A stretch of DNA of 33,807 nucleotides from NCBI RefSeq assembly GCF_900198655.1, contig NZ_FZPO01000067.1, positions 1-33,807 of the forward strand. Direction: 5' to 3'. Shown here piece after piece: positions 24,448-31,809 of this stretch. The translations under genes were made by a program, and so were the position numbers. Numbering within the stretch: position 1 is the stretch's first letter; the number at the start of each line of letters is the position of its first letter. Under the pieces are notes generated by a model. The model was not told the origin of the DNA. It was given only the letters and a program-made list of their open reading frames with translations, and ran no database searches. The DNA comes from Helicobacter equorum (GTDB lineage: Bacteria; Campylobacterota; Campylobacteria; Campylobacterales; Helicobacteraceae).

Positions 24448-25604
24448 TAAAAAACTCCTATTGTTTGTTTTATCTCATCGATGCTAAGCTTTGTTGCTTC
24501 ATCGTTATTATTATCTAGGCTATTAAGGCTTGAGAATGTGAGATTGTGAAAGCTTACTTTCTCTTTAAAATGTTTGCCTGTCTGCTTATTTTTTTTGACA
24601 ATAAACATTCTCTCACTCTCGCTAAACTCTCGCAAGTTCTCATCATTTGCCTTGCAATGCTCTATACGCATTATGATACTTGCTTCGTGTCCTCCCTTTT
24701 TACTACCCATTGGATTGTCCTTATCGCCTTTACTAGTTTGGACGATGAGAAAAACAATAATCCCCAAAGAATGACAAAGCCTTGCAAGCGTGCTAAATTT
24801 TAGGCTCTCTTCCTCTTCCATATTCCTGCCATTTGGGCTAACTATACGCATTTGAGAATCTATCAAAAACACATTTACGCCTTGTTTGTAAAGTTCTTTG
24901 ATATTGTGGGCTATATCATTAATGTTATAGCCATTATCAATAAGGATTATATTTTCTGTATTAATCCTCTTGTGTTGTTTTGCTTTGATATAACTAGCGA
25001 TAGTAAATTCAAAACAAAAGAAACACACCTTGTGCGTTTTGGATATATTTTCTAGAATCTGTGTGCCTAACATTGTTTTACCAGCTTCGGGGTCTCCTGA
25101 AATCAAAACTAACTGACCACCCTCAAAGCCATTAAAGCAACTATCCAAAAAATCAATATGTGTCTTAAATCTTGGAAGTGGTGGGCGTGTATTTAGGTAT
25201 TCCTGCCATTGCGAAAATGTCCTAAACTCCGTCTGCACATCATTACCTAGTAATGTATCCACATCAATAATTTCACCTTGTGCACTAGCCTTTAAGAGTT
25301 TGTTGCCTATGCTATTTTGCAAACTTAAACGATAATTTTGTATAAAAATATCCTTGTATTGCAAAAAATTTGGATTAATACTCGCACTTAAAAAATCAAT
25401 ATACCACTCACTATTCTTAAACTCTGCGCTTAGGCTTTGCTCTAAACTTGTTAAGTGTAATATGCCTTGTTCGTTTAACTCTTGTATTTTGTTTAACAAT
25501 ATGTTGGCATTTCTTGAAAACATATCAGGCTTTAAAGTTTTTAAAAATTCCTCAATGTCTTGTGGATATTCTACCATTGAGCGTAATATATTAAATTCTA
25601 ACAT
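24447..25604 (-). CDS. DnaB-type replicative helicase
   Basis: 385 residues. Residues 1-110 are the helical N-terminal domain, and residues 145-385 a RecA-like core. Walker A is GDPEAGKT at 170-177 and Walker B is in VFLIDSQM near residue 250. A DnaB motif III-like segment, IVFLIVQTSKGDKDN, is followed by GSKKGGHEAS. The enzyme is expected to unwind the fork as a hexamer. It is shorter than bacterial DnaB (about 470), mainly in the linker. It is coupled to the primase gene by TAATG and preceded by an AAGGAT ribosome site. The DnaB domain rather than a phage-type SF3 helicase fits a theta-type replication start at the initiator gene upstream. Confidence 0.88.
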   Translation of the reverse strand: MLEFNILRSMVEYPQDIEEFLKTLKPDMFSRNANILLNKIQELNEQGILHLTSLEQSLSAEFKNSEWYIDFLSASINPNFLQYKDIFIQNYRLSLQNSIGNKLLKASAQGEIIDVDTLLGNDVQTEFRTFSQWQEYLNTRPPLPRFKTHIDFLDSCFNGFEGGQLVLISGDPEAGKTMLGTQILENISKTHKVCFFCFEFTIASYIKAKQHKRINTENIILIDNGYNINDIAHNIKELYKQGVNVFLIDSQMRIVSPNGRNMEEEESLKFSTLARLCHSLGIIVFLIVQTSKGDKDNPMGSKKGGHEASIIMRIEHCKANDENLREFSESERMFIVKKNKQTGKHFKEKVSFHNLTFSSLNSLDNNNDEATKLSIDEIKQTIGVF

Positions 25605-25681
25605 TTCATATCCTTATGTTTTTTAAAATCCTAAAATTATTGACTTGCCTTAACCCCTCGTGCTTTTGGCAGCGTTGACAC

Positions 25682-26473
25682 TCATTTGAATTCTTTTGTG
25701 TTTTCAATTTTGTGTAAAAGATCATTATCAATACCTTGCATTGATAATTTGATTTTTTTCTCACAATCTCCCCATTGTTTAAAGAAAAATGGAGTTTGGG
25801 TTTTTTGGCATTGTGAGTATATGTCTTTAACCCACTCATACTCCATTATTCTGCCCTTTTTATGGGCTTTTTCACCACCAACTATTACCCAATCTAATTT
25901 ATCTATATATTTGCTTAGATTGAGATTCTCTAAAAGTGGCTCACAAGATACAAAAATCTTAATATCTTTGTCTGTAAATCCTTTAATTTCTTTTTTAAAA
26001 TACACTAACCAATCTACTCGCTCATCTACCATTGCTTGATTTTCAGCAGTAACACCTAACCAAATATTAGGAGTTAGTAGCTCTTTGAATTCAATTAAGA
26101 AGCTATACATTCTCATATGTCTTTTGGTTAGCACTTGAAAAGTTACATCATTTCTAGCACCCATTAGATTAAAAAGCATTTTTAAGTGGCTATCACTTAT
26201 GTTAATATGAAAGGTATCACTCATAGAATTCACAAAGACTCTGCACCCACTAGGATATTTTTTGAAGTTAAAAATATGCCCTAACATATCGGTATGGAAT
26301 ATCACACTATCCCAACCGCTTATGTATTTTTCACTACCCTTGATGCCTTTTTTAGCCATTCCTTGCAATCTGTTAGTCATCGATTTTGCATAGCAATTTT
26401 GACAAGCTGGGCTAGTTTGTGTGCAACCTGTGATAACATTCCAAGTTTTGTCAGTCCATTCTATTTTGCTCAT
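25682..26473 (-). CDS. Phage Gp37/Gp68 (DUF5131) family protein
   Basis: 263 residues from the ATG at 26473, chosen for the AGGAGG site just upstream; the frame runs on to 26509. The start MSKIEWTDKTWNVITGC is characteristic of the family. C17, C24 and C27 form a CX6CX2C set, suggesting an iron-sulfur or zinc site. Conserved blocks follow: VFVNSMSDTFH, FQVLTKRHMRM, WLGVTAENQ, FVSCEPLL and GGEKAH. The fold is thought to be a TIM barrel related to radical-SAM enzymes, but no reaction is established that I know of. The start overlaps the frameshifted gene upstream by 23 bp. A 30-bp stretch around its ribosome site is repeated at 26971-27000. Confidence 0.85.
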   Translation of the reverse strand: MSKIEWTDKTWNVITGCTQTSPACQNCYAKSMTNRLQGMAKKGIKGSEKYISGWDSVIFHTDMLGHIFNFKKYPSGCRVFVNSMSDTFHINISDSHLKMLFNLMGARNDVTFQVLTKRHMRMYSFLIEFKELLTPNIWLGVTAENQAMVDERVDWLVYFKKEIKGFTDKDIKIFVSCEPLLENLNLSKYIDKLDWVIVGGEKAHKKGRIMEYEWVKDIYSQCQKTQTPFFFKQWGDCEKKIKLSMQGIDNDLLHKIENTKEFK

Positions 26474-26974
26474 TCTTTCCTCCTGCTTCAAAGCTCTTCC
26501 TCGTATCATCTTTTTCCTGTATTTCTGCTACTAAAAGGACTTTAATATAGGCTAGTAGCAACATTAGATTCTTGTCATCTTTTAAGAAATCACTTTCTAC
26601 AACTAAGCGTTTATGTCCTATATCTAAGGATTTTTGTTTGTTATCATTAGAAAGCTTTCTAATAAGAGTTCCATTCACATTATAGTTTATGCGAGAATCA
26701 TCTCTCATAAACTTAATGAAGTATTTTTCCTCATTTTTTGTTATGGCATAAGCGATTTGTAAAGAACCAATCTCTAATGTCAAGATTTGTATGGTGGTTA
26801 AACTTACCATAAATAGCGTAGAGACTATATCCCCTCTTGAAAAAGAAAAAATGGCTAAAAAAATGTAAATATCGCAAATATTATGCACATACTATATGCT
26901 ATAACCATTCTAAAGGATACATCTAGCTGTATTTGGTATTCTGTCTTAAAATACCATTTAATTAGTTTTTTCAT
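26451..26974 (-). pseudogene. Frameshifted two-helix membrane protein, paralogue of the next gene
   Basis: Two frames make one gene. The first begins at the ATG at 26974 (site AGGAGG) and runs 39 residues to a TAG at 26855-26857. The second, from a GTG at 26888, runs to 26451. The break sits at seven T (26857-26863 on the plus strand as A7). One extra T would join them into a protein of about 174 residues. It would have two membrane helices near residues 23-70 and a C-terminal domain (EEKYFIKFMRDDS, VNGTLIRKL, YIKVLLVAE). That domain is clearly paralogous to 26989-27270. This could be a phase-variable gene, a decaying copy, or a ribosomal or polymerase slippage site. Confidence 0.65.
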
Positions 26975-27000
26975 TCTTTCCTCCTGCTTCAAAGCTCTTC
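26470..27000. repeat. Duplicated gene-end module
   Basis: A 30-bp stretch at 26470-26499 recurs exactly at 26971-27000. Similarity continues for about 50 bp on the right (a YIKVLLVAE-coding segment). It covers the stop, the AGGAGG site and the next ATG. This marks a duplication of a small gene together with its downstream ribosome site. Confidence 0.7.
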
Positions 27001-27270
27001 TTCATCTTCTTCCTGCATTTCTGCTACTAAAAGGACTTTGATATAGACTAGTATCCACACTAACTTATCATCACTTTGTTTTGAGAAATCACTTTTTAAT
27101 GGTATAAGTCCGCTCCCTATATCTAAAAACTTTTCGTCAGTGTTTTGCATAAAAAGTTTTTTAATAAGAGTTCCATTTACAATATAGGTTGTTGCAGAAT
27201 CATCTCTCATAAACTCAATGAATTCTTTTTCCTCATTTGTTATCGCTGTTTCTTGATCAATTGCCGACAT
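26989..27270 (-). CDS. Small acidic protein, soluble paralogue of the frameshifted gene
   Basis: 93 residues. It shares NEEKEFIEFMRDDS, VNGTLIKKL and YIKVLLVAEMQE with the C-terminal domain at 26451-26888 but lacks its membrane part, and starts MSAID instead. The family is unknown to me. The start overlaps the last codons of the MORN gene upstream by 14 bp, with GGAGTTAGCAATG as site and start. Its place behind the MORN repeat genes suggests a partner, for example a partner of a YwqK-like antitoxin system, but the sequence does not show a toxin fold. Confidence 0.65.
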   Translation of the reverse strand: MSAIDQETAITNEEKEFIEFMRDDSATTYIVNGTLIKKLFMQNTDEKFLDIGSGLIPLKSDFSKQSDDKLVWILVYIKVLLVAEMQEEDEEEL

Positions 27271-27952
27271 TGCTAACTCCTACATTTAAAGATTCTTTTT
27301 TTAATTCTCCATTTTCATAGAGAATTTCCTTTATGAGGTTGCCATTTTTATCATATTCTTTTACACACCCATGTATAAGCCAATTGACAAATGGTTTTGC
27401 ATATCTTAAATTTCCATTTTCATAATAGTCTTTTACAACACCATACATTTCACCATTCTCAAATGGGGTTTCACGCCTTAGATTGCCATTTGTATCATAT
27501 TCTTTCACAACACCATGTTGTTTGCCATTTACAAATGGGGTCTCACTCTTTAATTTTCCATTGATATAATATTCTTTTGCAACACTATGTCGCTTACCTT
27601 TTACAAATGCAATTTCCCACCTTAGATTCCCATTTTCATAATACTTTTTTTCAACACCATGTCGCTTACCTTTTACAAATGGGGTTTCGTGTATTACTTG
27701 TCCATTTTCGTTATACCACTTTTCTATGCCATGTTGCATATCATTTTCAAATGGAATTTCATACTCTATATTCCCACTTTCATAATAACCTTTTGCAACA
27801 CCATGTCGCTTACCATTTACAAATGGGGTCTCACGCTTTAGATTGCCATTTCTATAATAACCTTTTGCAACACTATGCTTTTTATCATTAACAAATGAAG
27901 TCTCACTTTTTACATTCTCATTTTCATGAAATTCTGTTTGAATCTCTGTCAT
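27257..27952 (-). CDS. MORN-variant repeat protein, copy 3
   Basis: 231 residues from the ATG at 27952. The site GGAG, 7 bases ahead, gives this start. The open frame continues upstream to 28126, but there it matches the tail of the previous gene read in another frame. Eight full 24-residue repeats and a shorter last one carry the pattern YYENGN, PF.NGK.HG and K. These are MORN_2 repeats, the type found in YwqK-family proteins, annotated in databases as antitoxin components. The C-terminus KESLNVGVSNVGN is identical to that of copy 1 at 28765. If the A9 tract at 28037-28045 were A8, this frame would be fused to copy 2. Confidence 0.75.
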   Translation of the reverse strand: MTEIQTEFHENENVKSETSFVNDKKHSVAKGYYRNGNLKRETPFVNGKRHGVAKGYYESGNIEYEIPFENDMQHGIEKWYNENGQVIHETPFVKGKRHGVEKKYYENGNLRWEIAFVKGKRHSVAKEYYINGKLKSETPFVNGKQHGVVKEYDTNGNLRRETPFENGEMYGVVKDYYENGNLRYAKPFVNWLIHGCVKEYDKNGNLIKEILYENGELKKESLNVGVSNVGN

Positions 27953-29950
27953 GCTAATACTCCAGATGATTTTATTATATATTAGTTCTCCATTTTCATA
28001 GAGAATTTCCTTTATGAGGTTGCCATTTTCATCGTATTTTTTTTTCCATACCATGTTTCTTGCCTTTTTTGAATGGAGTTTCAATGCGTAGCTGTCCATT
28101 TTCATCATATTCTTTTTCAACGCCATGTCGCTTACCTTTTACAAATGGGATTTCACTCATAAGCCTTCCTTTTTTATCATACCATTTCACAACGCCATGT
28201 ATTTCGTCATTCTCAAATGGAATCTCACACATTAGCTTTCCGCTTTCATAATAATCTTTTTTAACGCCATGTTTTTTGCCTTTTTTGAATGGAGTTTCAT
28301 ACTCTATATTCCCATTTTTATAATATTCTTTTGCAACGACATGTATTAAGCCATTTACAAATGGGATTTCATGCCTTAGATTCCCATTTTCATAATAACC
28401 TTTTGCAACGCCATGTGGCTTACCATTTTCGAATGGGGTTTCGTGTTTTAGTTTTCCATTTTCATAATAACTTTTTTCTATGCCATGTTTTTTGCCTTTT
28501 TTGAATGGAGTTTCCCACTTTAGCTTCCCATTTTCATAATAACTTTTTTCTATGCCATGTTGTTTGCCATTCTCAAATGGAGCTTCATACTTTAGATTCC
28601 CATTTTTGTAATAACTTTTTGCAACACCATGTTTCTTGCCATTTATATATGGAAACTCCTGCACTAGATTCTCATACTCATCATACCACTTCTCCATGCC
28701 ATGTATTTTTCCATTGAGAAATGGAATTTCAATCCACCCACTGCCATTTGTATAGCGTTTTATTTCAATTGCCGACATTGCTAACTCCTACATTTAAAGA
28801 TTCTTTTTTTAGTTCTCCATTTTCATAGAGAGCCTCTTTTATGAGGTTGCCATTTTCATCATACCACTTTACAACGCCATGTTTATTGTCATTTTTGAAT
28901 GGACTTTTACTGCGTAGCTGTCCATTTTCATCGTATTTTTTTTCCACACCATGTATTTCACCATTCTCAAATGGGGTTTTACTCCTTAAATTGCCATTTT
29001 CGTGATACCATTTTTCAACACCATGTCTCTTGCCTTTTACAAATGAAATTTCATACTCTATATTCCCATTCTCATAATAGCCTTTTACAACGCCATGTTT
29101 CTTGTCATTTTTAAATGGAATTTCATACTTTAGATTCCCACTTTCATAATATGTTTTTACAACGCCATGTCGTTTGCCTTTTTTGAATGGAGTTTCATAC
29201 TCTATATTCCCATTCTCATAATAGCCTTTTGCGACACCATGTTGTTTGTCATTCTTATATGGTTTTACACATTCTACATTTCCATTTTTATCATATTCTT
29301 TTACAACGCCATGTTTCTTGTCATTTTTAAATGGAACTTCATATCTTAGATTCCCATTCTCATAATAACCTTTTACAACGCCATGTATTTCACCATTCTC
29401 AAATGGGACTTCACGCCTTAAATTGCCATTGATATCATATTCTTTTTCAACGCCATGTCGCTTACCTTTTACAAATGGAATCTCATGCATTAGGTTGCCA
29501 TTTTCGTAATATTCTTTTACAACGCCATGTCGTTTGCCATTGATATATGGAATCTCGGATTCTAATTCTCCATTTTCGTAATACCACTTTTCTATGCCAT
29601 GTTGTTTGCCATTTTCAAATGGAATTTCATACTCTACATTCCCATTTTCATAATACCTTTTTGCAACGCCATGTATTTCATCATTCTTATATGGGGTCTT
29701 TTTCTTTAATTTTCCATTGATATAATATTCTTTTACAACGCCATGTATAAGCCCATTGATATATGGTTTTACATATTCTAAATTCCCATTTTCATAATAA
29801 TATTTTGCAACGCCATGTCGCTTACCATTTACAAATGGGATTTCCCACATTGTATTGCCATTTTCGTAATACCACTTTTCTATGCCATGTTGTTCGTCAT
29901 TCTCAAATGGAGCTTCATACTTTAGATTCCCATTTTCATAGTATCCTACT
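27290..29950. repeat. Tandem 72-bp MORN-unit array over three genes
   Basis: The stretch is built from about 36 copies of a 72-bp unit (24 codons). On the plus strand they show recurring CCATTTTCATAATA and CACCATG or CGCCATG blocks. Copies differ at many bases, so most expansion is old. The two gene borders share the same junction (last repeat, AAAGATTC-like tail, GGAGTTAGCAATG), which points to duplication of whole genes as well as single units. Such arrays recombine, so the copy number here may differ between strains or be misassembled. Confidence 0.8.
28029..28778 (-). CDS. MORN-variant repeat protein, copy 2 (ends early at an A9 tract)
   Basis: 249 residues, beginning MSAIEIKRY; ten repeats of the 24-residue unit with YYENGK, PF..GK.HG and EKS. 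The last repeat runs into nine A (28037-28045) and then IR and a TGA. At the matching place in copy 1 there are eight A, and the frame stays open with EKKYDENG. With eight A here, the protein would read on through copy 3 to 27257 as one protein of about 506 residues. So this is a truncated product in the sequenced state, and possibly a phase-variable one. The start overlaps copy 1 by 14 bp through GGAGTTAGCAATG. Confidence 0.75.
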   Translation of the reverse strand: MSAIEIKRYTNGSGWIEIPFLNGKIHGMEKWYDEYENLVQEFPYINGKKHGVAKSYYKNGNLKYEAPFENGKQHGIEKSYYENGKLKWETPFKKGKKHGIEKSYYENGKLKHETPFENGKPHGVAKGYYENGNLRHEIPFVNGLIHVVAKEYYKNGNIEYETPFKKGKKHGVKKDYYESGKLMCEIPFENDEIHGVVKWYDKKGRLMSEIPFVKGKRHGVEKEYDENGQLRIETPFKKGKKHGMEKKIR

Positions 29951-29964
29951 TTAATCTCTTTCAT
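28765..29964 (-). CDS. MORN-variant repeat protein, copy 1
   Basis: 399 residues made of a 7-residue start (MKEIKVG), fifteen full 24-residue repeats and a shorter last one ending in KESLNVGVSNVGN. Each repeat has YYENGN, a middle PF or PY, NGK.HG, and a closing K plus aromatic or acidic residue. This is the MORN_2/YwqK type. In related bacteria such genes often come in clusters, and some are called antitoxins. No toxin partner is evident here. There is no signal peptide, so it should stay in the cytoplasm. The repeats may bind lipid or protein. The start overlaps the 130-residue gene upstream by 14 bp. Confidence 0.8.
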   Translation of the reverse strand: MKEIKVGYYENGNLKYEAPFENDEQHGIEKWYYENGNTMWEIPFVNGKRHGVAKYYYENGNLEYVKPYINGLIHGVVKEYYINGKLKKKTPYKNDEIHGVAKRYYENGNVEYEIPFENGKQHGIEKWYYENGELESEIPYINGKRHGVVKEYYENGNLMHEIPFVKGKRHGVEKEYDINGNLRREVPFENGEIHGVVKGYYENGNLRYEVPFKNDKKHGVVKEYDKNGNVECVKPYKNDKQHGVAKGYYENGNIEYETPFKKGKRHGVVKTYYESGNLKYEIPFKNDKKHGVVKGYYENGNIEYEISFVKGKRHGVEKWYHENGNLRSKTPFENGEIHGVEKKYDENGQLRSKSPFKNDNKHGVVKWYDENGNLIKEALYENGELKKESLNVGVSNVGN

Positions 29965-30343
29965 TGCTAACTCCTATTTTTGCCATTTTTAATCTGCTAC
30001 ATAATCTAGCAGATGAAATCTGCCTTTGCAGACTACTTATTGTTTCATTAATGTCATTGACAAGACTTGTATATCTTTTTTCAAGTGTGTCAAATATTTT
30101 TTTGGGCGTGTATTCTTTTATTTGTGAGCTATAAATACTTAGCCTAAAAATTCCTCCACAAACCACACATTCCACACGATCGCAAAGCGGTTCAACAATT
30201 AAAAGTAAATCTAACCCATTGTGTGTCCAAAAAATATGTGTTACTCCCTCATTTTCTACGCTCTTTTGTATGCTCGTGTATGGCAAATGTTCTTTGTTTT
30301 TTGCCAAAAACTTTGAAAATTCCAAAAAATAATCCCTTTTCAT
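29951..30343 (-). CDS. Unrecognised 130-residue cytoplasmic protein
   Basis: A soluble protein with a helical start, a beta-rich middle (THIFWTHNGLDLLLIVEPL, CVVCGGIFRLSIY) and a helical end (residues 75-120). A CVVCGG pair near residue 60 might bind metal, but with only two cysteines close by (plus one at 54) this is weak. No family is recognised. It heads the MORN block and overlaps its first gene by 14 bp, so it may belong to that cargo cluster. The start lies 9 bases after the preceding gene, and GGAGAG precedes the ATG. Confidence 0.65.
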   Translation of the reverse strand: MKRDYFLEFSKFLAKNKEHLPYTSIQKSVENEGVTHIFWTHNGLDLLLIVEPLCDRVECVVCGGIFRLSIYSSQIKEYTPKKIFDTLEKRYTSLVNDINETISSLQRQISSARLCSRLKMAKIGVSNERD

Positions 30344-30352
30344 TTTCTCTCC

Positions 30353-30673
30353 TTAGTAAAGTTCTAAAAACCATTTTGGTAGAACTGCGTATGTTTTCAA
30401 AAAGCAATATTTAGTTAAGAGATATTCTTTTTCGTAATCACTTAACTCTTTATTCTCTATGCGAAAATTCTTGCTTTTTTCTTTTGCTCTATGCTTAAGC
30501 ATATTTAGCAAAATATCACACGCCCTCGCAAATCCTATTCTTGTCCTCTCAAGACTTACGCTTAGCGTAAAGTCATCAATGATTTCTTTGTGATCATCTA
30601 ACCAACCAAGCGATTCTATAAGCTCATCAAACTTGCTTCTTTCAAAATCACTCAAAATAATTCTCTCAAACAT
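30353..30673 (-). CDS. Unrecognised 106-residue helical protein
   Basis: Mostly alpha-helical, charged and soluble, with no cysteine cluster or membrane helix. The pattern DELIESLGWLDDHKEIIDDF and a long Lys/Arg-rich middle might form a small helical bundle. No family is recognised. The start overlaps the initiator gene by 22 bp, with a good AGGAGG site, so it is translated with it. In lambda the gene after the initiator O is the helicase loader P. A loader role here would be only a guess from position, and the helicase itself is several genes away. Confidence 0.65.
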   Translation of the reverse strand: MFERIILSDFERSKFDELIESLGWLDDHKEIIDDFTLSVSLERTRIGFARACDILLNMLKHRAKEKSKNFRIENKELSDYEKEYLLTKYCFLKTYAVLPKWFLELY

Positions 30674-31605
30674 TTTTCCTCCTGTGCCTTTAGTGTTTTG
30701 AAATTTTCTCTCACATTCAACGCGTTATATTCTTGACCGCTCTCTTTGGCTCTTTGGCGTTCCATTTCTTTTGCTCTCTCTAGCAAAATATCATCACGCA
30801 CATCTACTTGCGTGTGCATAGTTTGTGGCTTTGGAGTTTGTCTTGTGTTTTCTTGTTCATCTAGGTAGCGTTCTTTGTTTATGAAAGTGGCTAGATGTGG
30901 AATGAATTCCAGTTTGCCTTGAGCAATGTTTTTGACCCACACATTTTCTTTGTGCCACCTTATGGAGTTCAATAGCTGGACAAAGATGTCGTGAGTTGTA
31001 ATCTTGCGTTTAAATTTCTCTTTGGCTTCTTTTTTTCCGACTTTTCTTGGATAGATTTCCCAAGTTTTTGCAAAAAAATCATCAATTTTGTCAGAGTAGC
31101 GATATAAAGTTTGTTTATCTAACTCTTGTTTATCTAACTCTTTTGTAACTTCACTCTTAGAGATATTATTATTCTCTAAACTTATATCATTATATACATT
31201 TTGATTTTTTGCGCATTCATTTTGATTTTGTGCAGGTTCATTTTGATTTTTTGCGCATTCATTTTGATTTTGTGCTTCTTTCTCTGTAATAGAGAAATAC
31301 GCATCACCAAGTGTATAATACTTGACCCTATTGTTTCGATTTTTGCCTTTTTCTATATTTTGGGAACTATGTAAATACCCCTCTTTTTCTAATTCCACTA
31401 AATATTTCGCGATAGTATTGGCTTTCATATAGCTAAAGATTTCCTCAAATCCACTAGCTGTATGATATACCCAAGCCTTACCCTCGTGTATTAATACTTT
31501 GTTTGCCTTGTTTTTATCTACCCAAAATTCTATATATTGGAGTAGAATCGCTTTATTTACACCAACCTTTTTTGCGACATTTACATTAAAACTATGAAAT
31601 TGCAT
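30652..31605 (-). CDS. Replication initiator with internal iterons (lambda-O-like)
   Basis: 317 residues. Residues 10-105 form a winged-helix domain (VGVNKAILLQYIEFWV, then ANTIAKYLVELEKEGYL) like initiator and DnaD-type proteins. Residues about 108-137 are four 7-residue repeats (AQNQNEC, AKNQNEP, AQNQNEC, AKNQNVY) coded by 21-bp iterons. A Lys/Glu/Asp-rich linker and an AT-rich part follow. The C-terminal domain holds WEIYPRKVGKKEAKEKF, a pattern seen in phage replication proteins. The plan matches lambda O, which binds iterons inside its own gene and recruits the helicase through its C-terminus. Both a DnaB-type helicase and a primase follow in this operon. The DNA target is inferred from the repeats. 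Confidence 0.7.
   Translation of the reverse strand: MQFHSFNVNVAKKVGVNKAILLQYIEFWVDKNKANKVLIHEGKAWVYHTASGFEEIFSYMKANTIAKYLVELEKEGYLHSSQNIEKGKNRNNRVKYYTLGDAYFSITEKEAQNQNECAKNQNEPAQNQNECAKNQNVYNDISLENNNISKSEVTKELDKQELDKQTLYRYSDKIDDFFAKTWEIYPRKVGKKEAKEKFKRKITTHDIFVQLLNSIRWHKENVWVKNIAQGKLEFIPHLATFINKERYLDEQENTRQTPKPQTMHTQVDVRDDILLERAKEMERQRAKESGQEYNALNVRENFKTLKAQEEKCLRELF
31113..31280. repeat. Candidate replication origin: four 21-bp iterons plus AT-rich DUE
   Basis: Exact 21-bp spacing places four units at 31197-31217, 31218-31238, 31239-31259 and 31260-31280. All share CATTTTGATTTT then (T/G)TGC. Units 1 and 3 are identical. Directly left of them (31143-31196) the DNA is strongly AT-rich, and a 15-bp unit GTTTATCTAACTCTT is tandemly repeated at 31113-31142, like the unwinding region beside lambda's O sites. 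The repeats are in frame, so they also give the protein repeats. That makes a coding-only explanation possible. Confidence 0.65.
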
Positions 31606-31614
31606 ATTACCTCC

Positions 31615-31809
31615 TTATCCTAAAAAAAGTGTGTTTTGTCGGCATAGACGCTTAAGCTCCAAAATCTGCGAAGTAAGGTAAGAGTTCACAGATATGCCCT
31701 CTCTCTTGCAAATTCTTTTTACACGCCTTAGCTCTTTTTTGCTTAAGTAAAATTTTTTTATTTGTTTTTGCTTTGTTGTATTTTCTGATTCTGTTTTCAA
31801 ATCTTTCAT
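31615..31809 (-). CDS. Ribbon-helix-helix-like small DNA-binding protein
   Basis: 64 residues from the ATG at 31809, which has AAGGTGG 6 bases ahead; the frame runs to 31818. Residues about 12-55 fit a CopG/MobC-like ribbon-helix-helix: a basic strand (IKKFYLSKKEL), a helix (RRVKRICKREG), then ISVNSYLTSQILELKRL. It lies 9 bases ahead of the initiator gene and could control it or the integrase-proximal operon. Almost its whole 5' two-thirds overlap the 102-residue gene in another frame, which is unusual and may mean that one frame is degenerate. Confidence 0.55.
   Translation of the reverse strand: MKDLKTESENTTKQKQIKKFYLSKKELRRVKRICKREGISVNSYLTSQILELKRLCRQNTLFLG

Noticed and set aside
25606-25839. 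Leftward 77-residue frame across the Gp37/Gp68 gene's end
   Set aside because: Mostly overlaps a strongly supported gene; the helicase start and its ribosome site lie at its end without need for it.
27290-29950. CRISPR array suggested by regular spacing
   Set aside because: The units are contiguous 72-bp diverged coding repeats in frame; there are no unique spacers and no cas genes.
27577-29954. Rightward His/Phe-rich frames in the repeat block
   Set aside because: They are the complement of the MORN units and repeat with the same 72-bp period, so they are shadows.
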